A stretch of 64,000 bases of DNA from Sphingomonadales bacterium (GTDB lineage: Bacteria > Pseudomonadota > Alphaproteobacteria > SMXS01). Position 1 is the stretch's first letter. Each line of letters begins with the position of its first letter. Positions 16,697 through 30,208 of this stretch are shown piece by piece. A program made the translations under genes and the position numbers. Location of the stretch: NCBI GenBank assembly GCA_022844405.1, contig JALHLV010000013.1, forward strand, positions 62,001-126,000, read 5' to 3'. The notes under the pieces were generated by a model. The model did not search any database. It saw only the letters and a list, made by a program, of their open reading frames with translations, and was not told the DNA's origin.

Positions 16697-17455
16697 ATGA
16701 GCGACGCACCCAAGCCGCTGGTGGCGGGCAACTGGAAGATGAACGGAACGGTCGCCGGCGCGGGCGAGGCGCGGCGCATGGCCGACGGGCTGGCGGCGAC
16801 GGGCGGCCTGCGCTGCGACGCCATGATCTGCCCGCCATTCCCGCTGATCGGCCTGTTCGCCCGGGTGCTGTCGGGCACCGCGCTCGCGGTGGGCGCGCAG
16901 GACTGCCATCCCGAGGCAGGCGGCGCGCATACCGGCGACGTCAGCGCCGAACTGCTCGCCGAGGTGGGCGCGTCGGCGGTCATCGTCGGCCACTCCGAGC
17001 GCCGGCAGGACCACGGCGAAACCGACGCGCTGGTGGCCGCCAAGGCCCAGGCGGCGTGGCGCGCCGTCCTGACCGCCATCATCTGCGTCGGCGAGACCGA
17101 GGCCGAGCGCGCCGCCGGCCGCACCCTCGACGTCATCGGCCGCCAGATCGCCGGTTCGGTGCCGGCCGCCGCGCGGCCCGACACCACGGTCGTCGCCTAC
17201 GAGCCGGTCTGGGCCATCGGCACCGGCCGGACGCCGACGCCAGGGGATGTCGCCGAGGTGCACGCCTTCATCCGCGAGACGCTCGCCCGGCAACTGGGCG
17301 AGGCGGGCAGGGGCATCCGCCTGCTCTATGGCGGCTCGGTCAAGCCATCCAACGCCGCCGAGCTGATGGCGGTCGCCAATGTGGACGGCGCGCTGGTCGG
17401 CGGCGCGAGCTTGAAGGCGGACGATTTTCTGGGGATTATGGCAGCGTACCGATAA
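16697..17455 (+). CDS. tpiA: Triosephosphate isomerase
   Basis: A 252-residue TIM-barrel enzyme interconverting dihydroxyacetone phosphate and glyceraldehyde 3-phosphate. Catalytic residues are visible: Lys in VAGNWKMNG, His in VGHSERR and Glu in [14 protein letters not shown]; the phosphate loop is [10 protein letters not shown]. The ATG at 16697 has AGGAACAG upstream and fits the family start better than the longer upstream reading. Relatives place secG directly downstream; here secG is 6.4 kb away with accessory genes between. A 58-bp stretch of the 3' end (17384-17441) recurs at 21595-21652. Confidence 0.97.
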   Translation: MSDAPKPLVAGNWKMNGTVAGAGEARRMADGLAATGGLRCDAMICPPFPLIGLFARVLSGTALAVGAQDCHPEAGGAHTGDVSAELLAEVGASAVIVGHSERRQDHGETDALVAAKAQAAWRAVLTAIICVGETEAERAAGRTLDVIGRQIAGSVPAAARPDTTVVAYEPVWAIGTGRTPTPGDVAEVHAFIRETLARQLGEAGRGIRLLYGGSVKPSNAAELMAVANVDGALVGGASLKADDFLGIMAAYR

Positions 17456-17552
17456 AGCAAGCCGGCGCCACCAGTTGTCCGGCATGGGTGATTGATTTCG
17501 CTTGGTTTTTCCACGCCCAGGACGGCGTAGGTGCGCCTGCGTCCTCCGGCGG

Positions 17553-18257
17553 CTAGCCTGACAACCCATCGCTCCGGGAAGCGCCTTCGACGCGGCCGTC
17601 CCGCAAGGTGATGCGGCGCGTGCAGCGGGCGGCAACCTGTTCGTCGTGCGTGCAGATCAGAAACGTCGCCTTGTCCTCCCGGTTGACCTGGCGCATCAGA
17701 TCGAGGACCTGCTCGGCGGCGACGCGATCAAGGCTTCCCGTCGGTTCATCGGCCAGCACGAGTTCCGGGTTGTTCATCAGTGCACGCGCGATCGCGACGC
17801 GCTGCTTCTGGCCACCGGAAAGGCGCGTGGCGGGAAAGTCCATGCGGTCCGCCAGGCCCACGCGCGCGAGCAGGTCCCGCGCGCGGCTGCGCATCGCGGG
17901 CGAAATGCCGCCCGCCGGCGCCGCTGCCGGGAAAGCCACGTTCTCCGTCGCGGTGAAGTCGGGCAGAAGGTGGTGAAACTGGAAAATGAAACCCAGACGC
18001 CTGTTGCGAAACAGCGCGCGCTCCACCTCCGACAGGCCTTCGATGGGTTGGCCAGCGATCGTGATCGTGCCCGTTGTCGGCCGAAGCAGCAGGCCGACAA
18101 TCGATAGCAGCGTCGACTTGCCCGAACCCGAAGCGCCCAGAAGAGCCGCCAATTCTCCGGGCTCCAGCATGAGATCCACACCCTTCAGCACGTCGGTCGG
18201 TTCGTCGCCGTTGCGAAACGTCATGCCGATCCCGCGCGCATCGAGGACGGCGCTCAT
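17553..18257 (-). CDS. ABC transporter ATP-binding protein (LolD/MacB-like)
   Basis: A 234-residue ATPase with Walker A GASGSGKST, signature LSGGQKQRVAIARAL and Walker B LVLADEPTGSLD, followed by an H-loop (ICTHDEQVAARC). These fit the LolD/MacB/FtsE group that powers mechanotransmission-type exporters rather than solute importers. Its ATG (18255-18257) overlaps the permease TGA (ATGA). It is the last gene of a three-gene leftward operon: adaptor, permease, ATPase. It is probably an efflux or envelope-export system; the substrate cannot be inferred. Confidence 0.92.
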   Translation of the reverse strand: MSAVLDARGIGMTFRNGDEPTDVLKGVDLMLEPGELAALLGASGSGKSTLLSIVGLLLRPTTGTITIAGQPIEGLSEVERALFRNRRLGFIFQFHHLLPDFTATENVAFPAAAPAGGISPAMRSRARDLLARVGLADRMDFPATRLSGGQKQRVAIARALMNNPELVLADEPTGSLDRVAAEQVLDLMRQVNREDKATFLICTHDEQVAARCTRRITLRDGRVEGASRSDGLSG

Positions 18258-19459
18258 TGCTGGATCGCCTCCAGCGGGTCGAGCCGCGCGGCCGATCGGG
18301 CGGGAATGACCGACGCCAAGACGGCGCCGAGCGTCGTCAGCACAATGACGGCGATATAGCCGCCTTCGCTTGGCGCGATCGGCAGCACCATGCTTCCGTC
18401 CGGCTTGGTCAACGTCGCCAACCACGAGCAAAGGGCAAAGCCGGCGGCGCAGCCGATTCCGGCGCCGACCATGCCGATGAGCAGGCCCTGCAGAACGAAG
18501 ACACTGGCGATGAACCTCTTCGATACGCCGAACGCGCGCATGATGCCGATTTCCCCGCGGTGCCGGTTGGCCGAAAGGCTCAAGGCGCTGGAGATGCCGA
18601 TGAGGACGGATATCAGCGAGAATGTCTGGATGAGCGTGCCGGTCTGCGCCTGAGCGGCGAGCCCGTTTTCCAGGTTTGCATTGCTTTCCTGCCAGGATGT
18701 GGCGCGCAGTCCGGTCGCCTCGTGCAGGAAGGCGGCGACCTCCCGCGCGCGATGGGGATCGACCAGCTTGACCTCGATATTCGTCACGCCTTCGGGCAGA
18801 CGGAAGAGCGGACGAGCGGTTTGGAGGGAGAGATAGGCCACTCGCTCATCTAGGCTCTGCAATCCGGTCTCGAATATGCCGCGCACGGTCAGCAGCCGAT
18901 CGATACCGCGATCGGTGCGAAACAGCACGGGCTGACCGGCTGACAGACCGAGATTCTCCGCCAACCTGACGCCGATCAGAATGCCGTCGGCGCCAAGGCC
19001 GGCATCGCCGCGGACGATTTCCGTGCTGATCGGCGAGATGGCGTCGAGCCCCGACGGGTCGATCGCCGTCACCGCGACCGGCGCAACCGCTTCCCCCTTC
19101 ACCAGAAACGCGCTGCCGGAAATCTGCGGGCTGATGGCCGAGACCGAAGCCTGGCTGCGCAACAGCGCAACCGTGGAAGCCCAGGCGCGGATCTGCCGGC
19201 GCTGAAAGGTCGAGACGAGGGCGACGGATGCCACGTCGGCGTCGGGGCTGGGCAGAACCCGCGCGACGCGGGTCAGGGGTTCGAGTGACACATGCGCGCT
19301 GTTGGCGGTGACATCGTCGGTCAGGCGTATGGCCAGTCCCTGGATCAGCGCGGTGATGAAGACGAATGCGGTTACGCCGAGCGCCACGCCCGCGATGAGG
19401 AGCGCCGTCTGGGCGGGGTTTGAAAGAAGATAGCGGCGAGCGACGGCGAAGGCGAACAC
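18254..19459 (-). CDS. ABC transporter permease (FtsX/MacB-like)
   Basis: A 401-residue permease. The start is taken as GTG at 19457-19459 (VFAFAVARRYLLSNPAQTAL), 4 bp after the adaptor stop. Longer in-frame readings run into the adaptor gene. The topology is one N-terminal membrane segment (LLIAGVALGVTAFVFITALI), a large periplasmic domain, then three C-terminal segments (SLISVLIGISSALSLSA; VFVLQGLLIGMVGAGIGCAA; AVIVLTTLGAVLASVIPA). The FtsX motif is near the C-terminus (PARSAARLDPLEAI). It pairs with the downstream ATPase and the upstream HlyD-type adaptor. Confidence 0.88.
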   Translation of the reverse strand: MFAFAVARRYLLSNPAQTALLIAGVALGVTAFVFITALIQGLAIRLTDDVTANSAHVSLEPLTRVARVLPSPDADVASVALVSTFQRRQIRAWASTVALLRSQASVSAISPQISGSAFLVKGEAVAPVAVTAIDPSGLDAISPISTEIVRGDAGLGADGILIGVRLAENLGLSAGQPVLFRTDRGIDRLLTVRGIFETGLQSLDERVAYLSLQTARPLFRLPEGVTNIEVKLVDPHRAREVAAFLHEATGLRATSWQESNANLENGLAAQAQTGTLIQTFSLISVLIGISSALSLSANRHRGEIGIMRAFGVSKRFIASVFVLQGLLIGMVGAGIGCAAGFALCSWLATLTKPDGSMVLPIAPSEGGYIAVIVLTTLGAVLASVIPARSAARLDPLEAIQQ

Positions 19460-19463
19460 TGGC

Positions 19464-20648
19464 CTAGCGCTCCGGCGTCGGTGCGCGCTGCACGCGCGCG
19501 CGCACTCTGGTGGACGGCCCGGTCTCCGCGGGCGCCAGCACGACCCGGTCGCCGGCCGCAAGGCCGCTTTCGATGATCGCGTCAAGAGACGGCCAATCGG
19601 CGATCTCAATGGATCGTGTCCGCACGACGCCGCCTTGATCGACGACATACACCTTGGGCGCCGTCGTGGCGTCGACCACGGCTTGTCGCGGCACGACGAT
19701 CCCGGCCTCGTGCCGGGCGACGATGATCGTCACATCCACGGATCGCCCCGGCGGAATGCTCATCCTCTGGACCGGAGCGAGCTTGATCAGGCGTCCGCCG
19801 GTAGTGGGGTCGACGCGCGGAGAGACTTCGGTGATGCGCGCCGCAAAGGTGTCGTCCGACCCCGAAAGAGCGGCGCGCGCCGACATGCCCGGACGCAGCG
19901 CGTCGGCGTAGGATTCATCCACGTCCGCCTGCAGTTCCACGCCATCGCGCGAGCCGAGCTGAAACAAAAGTGTCTCTGGCGAAATCACCTGGCCATTGTC
20001 TATCGGGCGTACCAGCACGACACCCGCCATCGGCGCCCGGATCGTGAACTCTCCGGTCAGTGCTGCGGCGGCGCGGCGGTCGGCAGAGGCGGCGGCGAGG
20101 CCCGCTTCGGCGGATTGCAGGGCGGCACGCGCCTCATCGAGAGCGGCGGTCGAGGCAACCCCGCGTTCCGCCAGAGTGCGTGTCCGGTTGAACGCCAGCC
20201 CCGCGCGTCGCGCTTCAGCGCGCGCCGCCGTCACTCGAGCGCTGCCCGCCTCTGTTTGGGCCTGTTCCACCATGGATCGGACGATCGCCAACGGCGCGTC
20301 CAGTGCGACGACATCACCGTCGTCGTGCAACAGCCGCACGATCTGCCCCGCATTCGGGGAGCGGACATCGACCAGATTTTCAGGTCGAACCCGCCCGACC
20401 ACCGAGAGCGCAACCTCGACGCTTCCGGGTTCGATCCTCAGAACAGCCACGTCGGGCGGTCGCATGAACCACCAACCGAGCGCGGCGAGAAGGATGGCGC
20501 CGAGCAAGGCTCCTGCGACAACGAAATGCCGTCGCTTGCCATCCGCGGGCAAAAGACCAGCGCGGCGCCCCAACCGGTCGGCGAGCGCGCGCACGGGACT
20601 TTTAGGTGGCGGCGACGTTTCTTCAGGAGCGTTGGGTGTGTCGTCCAT
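19464..20648 (-). CDS. HlyD/RND-type periplasmic adaptor
   Basis: A 394-residue membrane-fusion protein. A proline-rich cytoplasmic leader precedes one membrane anchor (FVVAGALLGAILLAALGWWF, about residues 42-61). The lipoyl/barrel-sandwich halves are visible as VDVRSPNAGQIVRLLHDDGD and FTIRAPMAGVVLVRPIDNGQ, separated by an Ala-rich coiled-coil hairpin. It should link the ABC permease to an outer-membrane channel; no TolC-like gene is nearby. It is the first gene of the adaptor-permease-ATPase operon located in the insert between tpiA and secG. Confidence 0.9.
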   Translation of the reverse strand: MDDTPNAPEETSPPPKSPVRALADRLGRRAGLLPADGKRRHFVVAGALLGAILLAALGWWFMRPPDVAVLRIEPGSVEVALSVVGRVRPENLVDVRSPNAGQIVRLLHDDGDVVALDAPLAIVRSMVEQAQTEAGSARVTAARAEARRAGLAFNRTRTLAERGVASTAALDEARAALQSAEAGLAAASADRRAAAALTGEFTIRAPMAGVVLVRPIDNGQVISPETLLFQLGSRDGVELQADVDESYADALRPGMSARAALSGSDDTFAARITEVSPRVDPTTGGRLIKLAPVQRMSIPPGRSVDVTIIVARHEAGIVVPRQAVVDATTAPKVYVVDQGGVVRTRSIEIADWPSLDAIIESGLAAGDRVVLAPAETGPSTRVRARVQRAPTPER

Positions 20649-20901
20649 CCGCCGTACAGCCTAGGCGCCGGCAAACGGAACCAGGATCAGCGCCGGCGAA
20701 CTGGCTCCCGCGAGCACGACACGTCTCACCACAATCCGATGTTTTATCCGTGCGGGTCCCATCCGGAGCCACGGGCAGGCGCACCCGTCGATGCCGAAGG
20801 CCATCACGACGACCACCCGTTCGAGCGCGGTTTGGCCCACGGGCGTTTCCCGCTCCGCCAGCCCTGCCGCGGCAGGGCGCGGCGGCCTTGTGGCGGCCCC
20901 C

Positions 20902-21525
20902 TCAACGGGACTTCTCGATCGGAATCCAGACTTCGTTGCGCCGCATGAACCAGGGTGTCCATGGCGGATTGTAGCGCGCGAGCGACGGCGCGCCCGCGGC
21001 GCGAAGCTGCCGGCGTTCCACGAACGCCCTCAGGGTCGCTGTCTTGCGTTCAACGTCGGCGGCTCGCGCCAATCCGGAAAACCGCACCACGGCATGACGC
21101 TGTGGTGGGACGGCGGCGAGACGGACGCGCGTATCATTCGGCACCGGCAGCGTCTCGAGCGTGTATGTGCCGGGCATCGTGAAGCGAACAACCCAGGCCG
21201 TGTCCCCGCCGGATTGCATGACCGGCGCGGTCATGGCAATGGTTTCGCCGGTTGCGCGCTGTTGCACGACGGGCGCCGTCATCGCGATGCTCTGACGGCG
21301 CGTGTTGCCGCCGAAAATGTAGGCCGCGAGCAACCGGAAGCCCGCGTTCGCCGCTTCATCGCGACTGCCGCCGACACTGACTTCGGCCACGACGAGGGCA
21401 GGATAATCGCGTAGTTCGAGGTCGCCCTCGCGCAGCACCACGGTGAATGCTGGTTCCTCGGTCGCCATGGCCACGCCCCCAAACAAGAACAACGCGCACA
21501 CCAGGCTCAGCAATGCGTTTTTCAT
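20902..21525 (-). CDS. SOUL family heme-binding protein
   Basis: A 207-residue protein with a signal peptide (MKNALLSLVCALFLFGGVAM, cleavage near ATE). The SOUL/HBP fold shows in EPAFTVVLREGDLELRDYPA, AAYIFGGNTRRQSIAMTAPV and FTMPGTYTLETLPVPNDTRV. Relatives bind heme or tetrapyrroles; export to the periplasm is predicted here. ATG at 21525 is preferred because it opens the signal peptide. It is on the same strand as the exporter operon but separated by 253 bp in which I see no convincing gene; that gap holds an 18-bp perfect palindrome at 20861-20878. It lies next to the tpiA tail fragment. Confidence 0.9.
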   Translation of the reverse strand: MKNALLSLVCALFLFGGVAMATEEPAFTVVLREGDLELRDYPALVVAEVSVGGSRDEAANAGFRLLAAYIFGGNTRRQSIAMTAPVVQQRATGETIAMTAPVMQSGGDTAWVVRFTMPGTYTLETLPVPNDTRVRLAAVPPQRHAVVRFSGLARAADVERKTATLRAFVERRQLRAAGAPSLARYNPPWTPWFMRRNEVWIPIEKSR

Positions 21526-21594
21526 CGCAAGCCAACGCGCGCCGCCTTCGATTGGTTCCATGCCGCCGCACAACGCGAGGCGAAATTGGTTTCC

Positions 21595-21652
21595 GACGGT
21601 GCCCTGGCGGACAGCGCGAGCTTGAAGGCGAGCGACTTTATGGGGATCATGG
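21595..21652 (+). pseudogene. Second copy of the tpiA 3' end (remnant)
   Basis: Read on the plus strand, this encodes DGALADSASLKASDFMGIM, against [19 protein letters not shown] at the TpiA C-terminus. Nucleotides 21595-21652 match 17384-17441 without gaps at 47 of 58 positions, including a 17-bp exact run (20 to 36 in the alignment). Weaker similarity extends upstream. There is no stop where tpiA stops; the frame continues into unrelated sequence. It is interpreted as a displaced or duplicated 3' end that marks the far side of the insert behind tpiA. Confidence 0.7.
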
Positions 21653-21715
21653 GGCGTAAAACGACCGGCTCCGCGGCCGTCGCGGCAGGCCGGTGCGGTT
21701 TCGGAGGCAACCGTC

Positions 21716-23716
21716 GTGAGAAAAGTCATCTCCCTGGGCTTGTTGCTGGCCGGCGCCTGCGTCGGCCTGCCCGCCGCCGCTCACGACCCGCTCCCGGTGA
21801 ACTACTTCGCCCGGCTGCCGGCCATCGGCGGACCGAACGAATGGACGACTGTCGTGCTGTCGCCAAGCGGCGCCCATTTCGCGGCCATCATCGACGTCAA
21901 TGGCCAGCCGGCGCTGGCATCTGTCCCTACCGATGGCTCCAAGGACATCAAGTTCACCTTTTATGGCGAGTTCACACCTCTCGAGATCGAATGGGCGACT
22001 GACCGCTACCTGCTTATTCACTGCGCCTTTGCGACCAAACGTGGCGGCGTGGCGACCACGGAGACCAGGCTGGCGGTTTTCGACATCGAAACCGGCAAGC
22101 TGGACAATCTCATCGGCTATGACGATGCGCATGAACTGTCGGCGCCCCTGAATGTCTCGCAAATCCAGAACAGCGTCGTCAGCCGGCTTCCCGTGGCCGG
22201 TGACGACGTGCTCGTGGAACTCGACCGCGAGGAATGGGGCAGCAGAAGCGTCTTCAGTTTTTCGCTGGCCGGCGGTTCGACGGGAAAGCGCGTCCTAAAG
22301 TTCCGCAACGGCATACAGGGATGGCTTCAGGATTCCAGGGGCGTCATCCGGCTTGGCTATGGCTTCAAACGCCAGCAGTCGAACAAGATTCTGCCCGAAC
22401 TGCGGCTGATCTTTCGAACGTCCGCGGATGACGACTTCTCGACCCTCGCTCGATTCGATCCGCGTGATCTGGAGGGCGACGGCTTCGAGGTCGTTGGTTT
22501 CACCGAAGATCCGAAGGTCATCGTCATCAGGGACCTCAACGAGCAGGGGCGGCTCGCGCTGTATAGCTTCGACACGTCCACGTCGCAGGTCGTCGAGACG
22601 TTGTTCTCGGATCGGAAATACGATGTGGGAGGCGTGCAATACGCACCCGGTACGGATCGCCTTGTCTCGGCCTCCTATATCGCCGACGTACGCAGGAAAG
22701 TGTTTTTCGACGATGGCGAACGCAAGGACCACGAGACGCTGGCGCGGCTTTATCCAGGGCTGATCAGCGGCATCGTCAGCCGCGACCAGTCGGGAGCCAA
22801 GGTGATCGCCCGCGCGTCGAGCGAAGCGTCACCGCCAGCGTACTACTACTTCGACATCGGCAAGAACGTCTATCAGCCGCTGGGCAGCGCCTATCCCGAG
22901 CTTGCCGGCCGGGTGCTGACGCATACCAGCGTCATCTCCTACGAGGCCCGCGACGGTACCCGCATTGATGGCTACCTGACCGTTCCCCAAGGCGCCGAGT
23001 CCAGGAACCTGCCGATGATCGTCTATCCGCATGGCGGGCCGGCGGCGCGCGACTATCTGCGCTACGACTACTGGGTCCAGTATTTCGCCAGCCGCGGCTG
23101 GGCGGTGCTGCAGATGAATTTCCGAGGGTCCGACGGCTATGGGCGGACGTTCGAGAAGCTGGGCGAGCACCAGTGGGGCAAGGCCATGCAGGACGACATC
23201 ACAGACGGCGTCAGATGGGCGATTGCCGGGGGTGTTGCCGATCCGTCGCGCATCTGCATCGTCGGCGGCAGCTTCGGCGGGTATGCCGCGCTTCAGGGTG
23301 CCGTCGCCACGCCCGAACTATAGAGGTGCGCGGTGTCGCTCAACGGCGTGTCGGACATGGACAAACTGATTTCCGACAAGCGTTTCTACAGCAGCTACCT
23401 GCTGCTGAAGGAGTATTGGGCGCAGGGCGACCCGAAGGAGGTTTCGCCGGTCTACCACGCGAACAAAGCCGTCGCGCCCATCCTGATCGCCTACGGTACC
23501 AAGGACCGGATCGTCGAATACGACCAGAGCACCGACATGATCTCGGCGCTGAGGCGGGCGGGCAAGACCGTGGTCGACGTCAAGCTCGAGGGCGGCGACC
23601 ACCATCTGACACTGGCTGCCAACCGGATTGAATTCTTCGAAGCGATGGACAAATTCCTGACCGAGAACCTCGGCCTCGGTCCGGTTCCCGATCCGACGCC
23701 CGCCGCGGTGAAATAA
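21716..23716 (+). pseudogene. S9 family peptidase (prolyl oligopeptidase type) with in-frame amber stop
   Basis: A 666-codon frame with a signal peptide (MRKVISLGLLLAGACVGLPA), a beta-propeller-like N-terminal domain and a C-terminal alpha/beta hydrolase domain. Ser519 (GGSFGGY) lies before a TAG at codon 536 (23321-23323); Asp597 (GTKD) and His629 (GGDHH) lie after it. Both sides share one frame. The text ...ATPEL-stop-RCAVSLNGVSD fits the family, where Tyr is usual at that position, so a single TAC-to-TAG change is likely. A GGAGG lies about 10 bp before the GTG start. It is probably inactive unless the stop is suppressed. Confidence 0.88.
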
Positions 23717-23824
23717 CAGTGCAGGGCTGCCTTGGCAGTTCAACGTCCGGAAGGCCAAATAACGGTATGGCACCACCGGTACAGTTGGTGTAAAAGCCCC
23801 CAAACCCTGACCCGTGAAAGCGCC

Positions 23825-24175
23825 ATGCAAGAAGTCGTACTCATCATCCTGTTGGCGGTCGCCCTCGCGTTGGTGGCGGTGATCCTGTTGCAGAAGTCCG
23901 AAGGCGGCGCGGCTACCCTCACGGGCGGCTCGTCCTCGGGCAGCTTCATGTCGGTGCGCGGCACGACCAACCTGCTGACCCGGGCGACGGCGATCCTGGC
24001 CACCGTCTTCATGGGGCTGTGCCTGGTGCTGGCGGTGCTGGCCGCGCGCGGCGGCGACAATACCGGTTCGGTCATGGACAAGGCCAAGGTGCCGGCCGCT
24101 CCCGCGGGTTCGGGCCCGGCGGCGCCCGCCGCGCCGGCCAAGCCCGCGGCGCCGAGCGTGCCGTACCAGGAGTAG
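23825..24175 (+). CDS. secG: Preprotein translocase subunit SecG
   Basis: A 116-residue inner-membrane subunit of the SecYEG channel. There are two membrane segments ([19 protein letters not shown], about 4-22; [20 protein letters not shown], about 55-74) with the conserved loop [18 protein letters not shown] between them, then an Ala/Pro-rich tail. The order secG-pyrG-eno is conserved with other alphaproteobacteria, where tpiA normally precedes it. Here tpiA has been pushed 6.4 kb upstream by an accessory block. Confidence 0.95.
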   Translation: MQEVVLIILLAVALALVAVILLQKSEGGAATLTGGSSSGSFMSVRGTTNLLTRATAILATVFMGLCLVLAVLAARGGDNTGSVMDKAKVPAAPAGSGPAAPAAPAKPAAPSVPYQE

Positions 24176-24219
24176 TCCTAAACCCGTCCCCTCAACAACC
24201 GCATGCGTGCCCCCGGTCC

Positions 24220-27170
<2,951 letters not shown>

Positions 27171-27279
27171 GGGGTTGAGGCCGCATCCTGCCGCGAGGAC
27201 TCGCGGACTCTCCACAAGTCGCTGAATCGATGAAGAATTCCGTTTGACCCGGTGACTCGCGTGTGATTCACTATTTCAC

Positions 27280-27603
27280 ATGCGCAAAGGGGCAATCAGG
27301 CAGATGACACTCGACTCGATCCTCCCGGGGGTCGTCATGTGTCTCATCGCGTATTTTTGCTACCATGCGGTGCAGGGCGAGTTGGGCCTGCTGTCCTATG
27401 TGCGCCTGGAGCGGCAGGAGTCCGCGCTCGAGGCCGAGGCGGCGGCTGTTTCCGCCCAGCGCGCCGCGCTGGAGCACCGGGTGCGGCTGATGGCGCCCGA
27501 CAAGGTCGATCCTGACCTGCTCGACGAACTGGCCCGTTACGAACTCGGTTTTGCCCACCCGGACGAAATCGTGATTCTGAACGAGACCCTGAAAACGAAC
27601 TGA
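27280..27603 (+). CDS. Septum formation initiator (FtsB/DivIC) family protein
   Basis: A 107-residue bitopic protein. A short cytoplasmic leader is followed by one membrane segment (about residues 14-28, ILPGVVMCLIAYFCYHA), then a heptad-rich coiled coil (ERQESALEAEAAAVSAQRAA) and a short C-terminal segment (DLLDELARYELGF). The length, topology and eno-pdhA position match the FtsB/DivIC family that forms the FtsQLB division complex. It starts at ATG 27280, 109 bp after eno. The 27604-27804 gap to pdhA holds no gene. Confidence 0.88.
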   Translation: MRKGAIRQMTLDSILPGVVMCLIAYFCYHAVQGELGLLSYVRLERQESALEAEAAAVSAQRAALEHRVRLMAPDKVDPDLLDELARYELGFAHPDEIVILNETLKTN

Positions 27604-27804
27604 TCCCCCTTATTTTCTTTCTTGCGAACGCCTCGCGGCGAAACATCCGTACGCGGCCCGGTGCCAATCCCTAACAAACTGGCGAACTGGAAACCGTCAC
27701 CGATCCGCGATTGATTTTCGCTGGCGAAGCGTCGGTAATAAGGCCGACAGGGCCGCGCCGCCGGATCGGCAACCGGCGCGCCACCCGGCGTGGAAGGGGA
27801 CTGC

Positions 27805-28832
27805 ATGACGACCAGGAAACCGGCGACCAAGGCCAGGCAGCGCGCCGCGCGCGCCTCGGCGCCGCCGCCCTACAAGGCCAAGCCGAAGGAACTGCTTGAG
27901 TTTTACCGCGAGATGCTGCTGATCCGCCGCTTCGAGGAGCGCGCCGGCCAGATGTACGGCATGGGCCTGATCGGCGGCTTCTGCCACCTCTATATCGGCC
28001 AGGAAGCGGTCATCACCGGCGTCCGCGCGGCCATGAAGGACGGCGATTCCCTGATCACCGCCTACCGTGACCATGGCCATATCCTGGCTGTGGGCACCAG
28101 CCCCAACGCCGTCATGGCCGAACTGACCGGCCGCAGCGGCGGCGTGTCCAAGGGCAAGGGCGGCTCCATGCACATGTTCGACGTCAAGGCGAACTTCTAC
28201 GGCGGCCACGGTATCGTCGGCGCGCAGATCCCGCTGGGGGCAGGCATCGCCTTTGCCCACAAATACAAGGGCGACGGCGGCGTCTCGGTGACCTTCTTCG
28301 GCGAGGGCGCCGCCAATCAGGGCCAGGTCTACGAAGCCTTCAACATGGCCGAGCTGTGGGGGCTGCCCGTCGTGTTCATCATCGAGAACAACCAGTACGC
28401 CATGGGCACGTCGGCGGAGCGCGCGTCCTCCGAGACCCATTTCTACAAGCGCGGCACCAGCTTCCGCATCCCCGGCTACGAGGTCGACGGCATGGACGTG
28501 CTGGCGGTGCGCGCGGCGGCCGAGGATGCCATCGGCTTCGTCCGCGACGGCAACGGGCCGATCATCCTGGAGATGAAGACCTATCGTTACCGCGGCCATT
28601 CCATGTCCGACCCGGCCAAGTACCGCAGCCGCGACGAGGTGCAGAAGATGCGCGCCGACCGCGATCCCATCGACCACCTCGGCGAGATGCTGGTCGCCAC
28701 CGGCGCGGCCAGCGAGGACGACCTGAAGGCCGTCGACCGCGAGATCAAGGACATCGTCTCCGACGCCGCCGATTTCGCCCAGGACAGCCCCGAACCCGAC
28801 GCCGCCGAACTGTTCACCGAGGTGTACGCCTG

Positions 28833-28833
<1 letters not shown>
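27805..28833 (+). CDS. pdhA: Pyruvate dehydrogenase E1 component, alpha subunit
   Basis: A 342-residue TPP-dependent E1-alpha that decarboxylates pyruvate and passes the acetyl group to the E2 lipoyl arm. Motifs are [51 protein letters not shown] and the TPP motif [20 protein letters not shown] ending in IIENN. The phosphorylation-loop region is [18 protein letters not shown] at 27805 has GGAAGGGGA about 6 bp upstream and is preferred over an upstream GTG. Its stop overlaps the pdhB start (TGATG). Confidence 0.97.
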
Positions 28834-30203
<1,370 letters not shown>

Positions 30204-30208
30204 TCCAA

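Noticed and set aside
20649-20901. Short reverse-strand frame and 18-bp palindrome GCCCTGCCGCGGCAGGGC between adaptor and SOUL genes
   Set aside because: The frame of about 47 codons has no ribosome-binding site or recognisable content; the palindrome lacks a T-run and its role cannot be argued.
23317-23340. Frameshift in the S9 peptidase
   Set aside because: The two halves are in the same frame (start positions differ by a multiple of three), so the break is a nonsense codon, not a frameshift.
27191-27206. Hairpin CCGCGAG-GA-CTCGCGG after eno as terminator
   Set aside because: The loop is only 2 nt and no T-run follows, so an intrinsic terminator is not supported.
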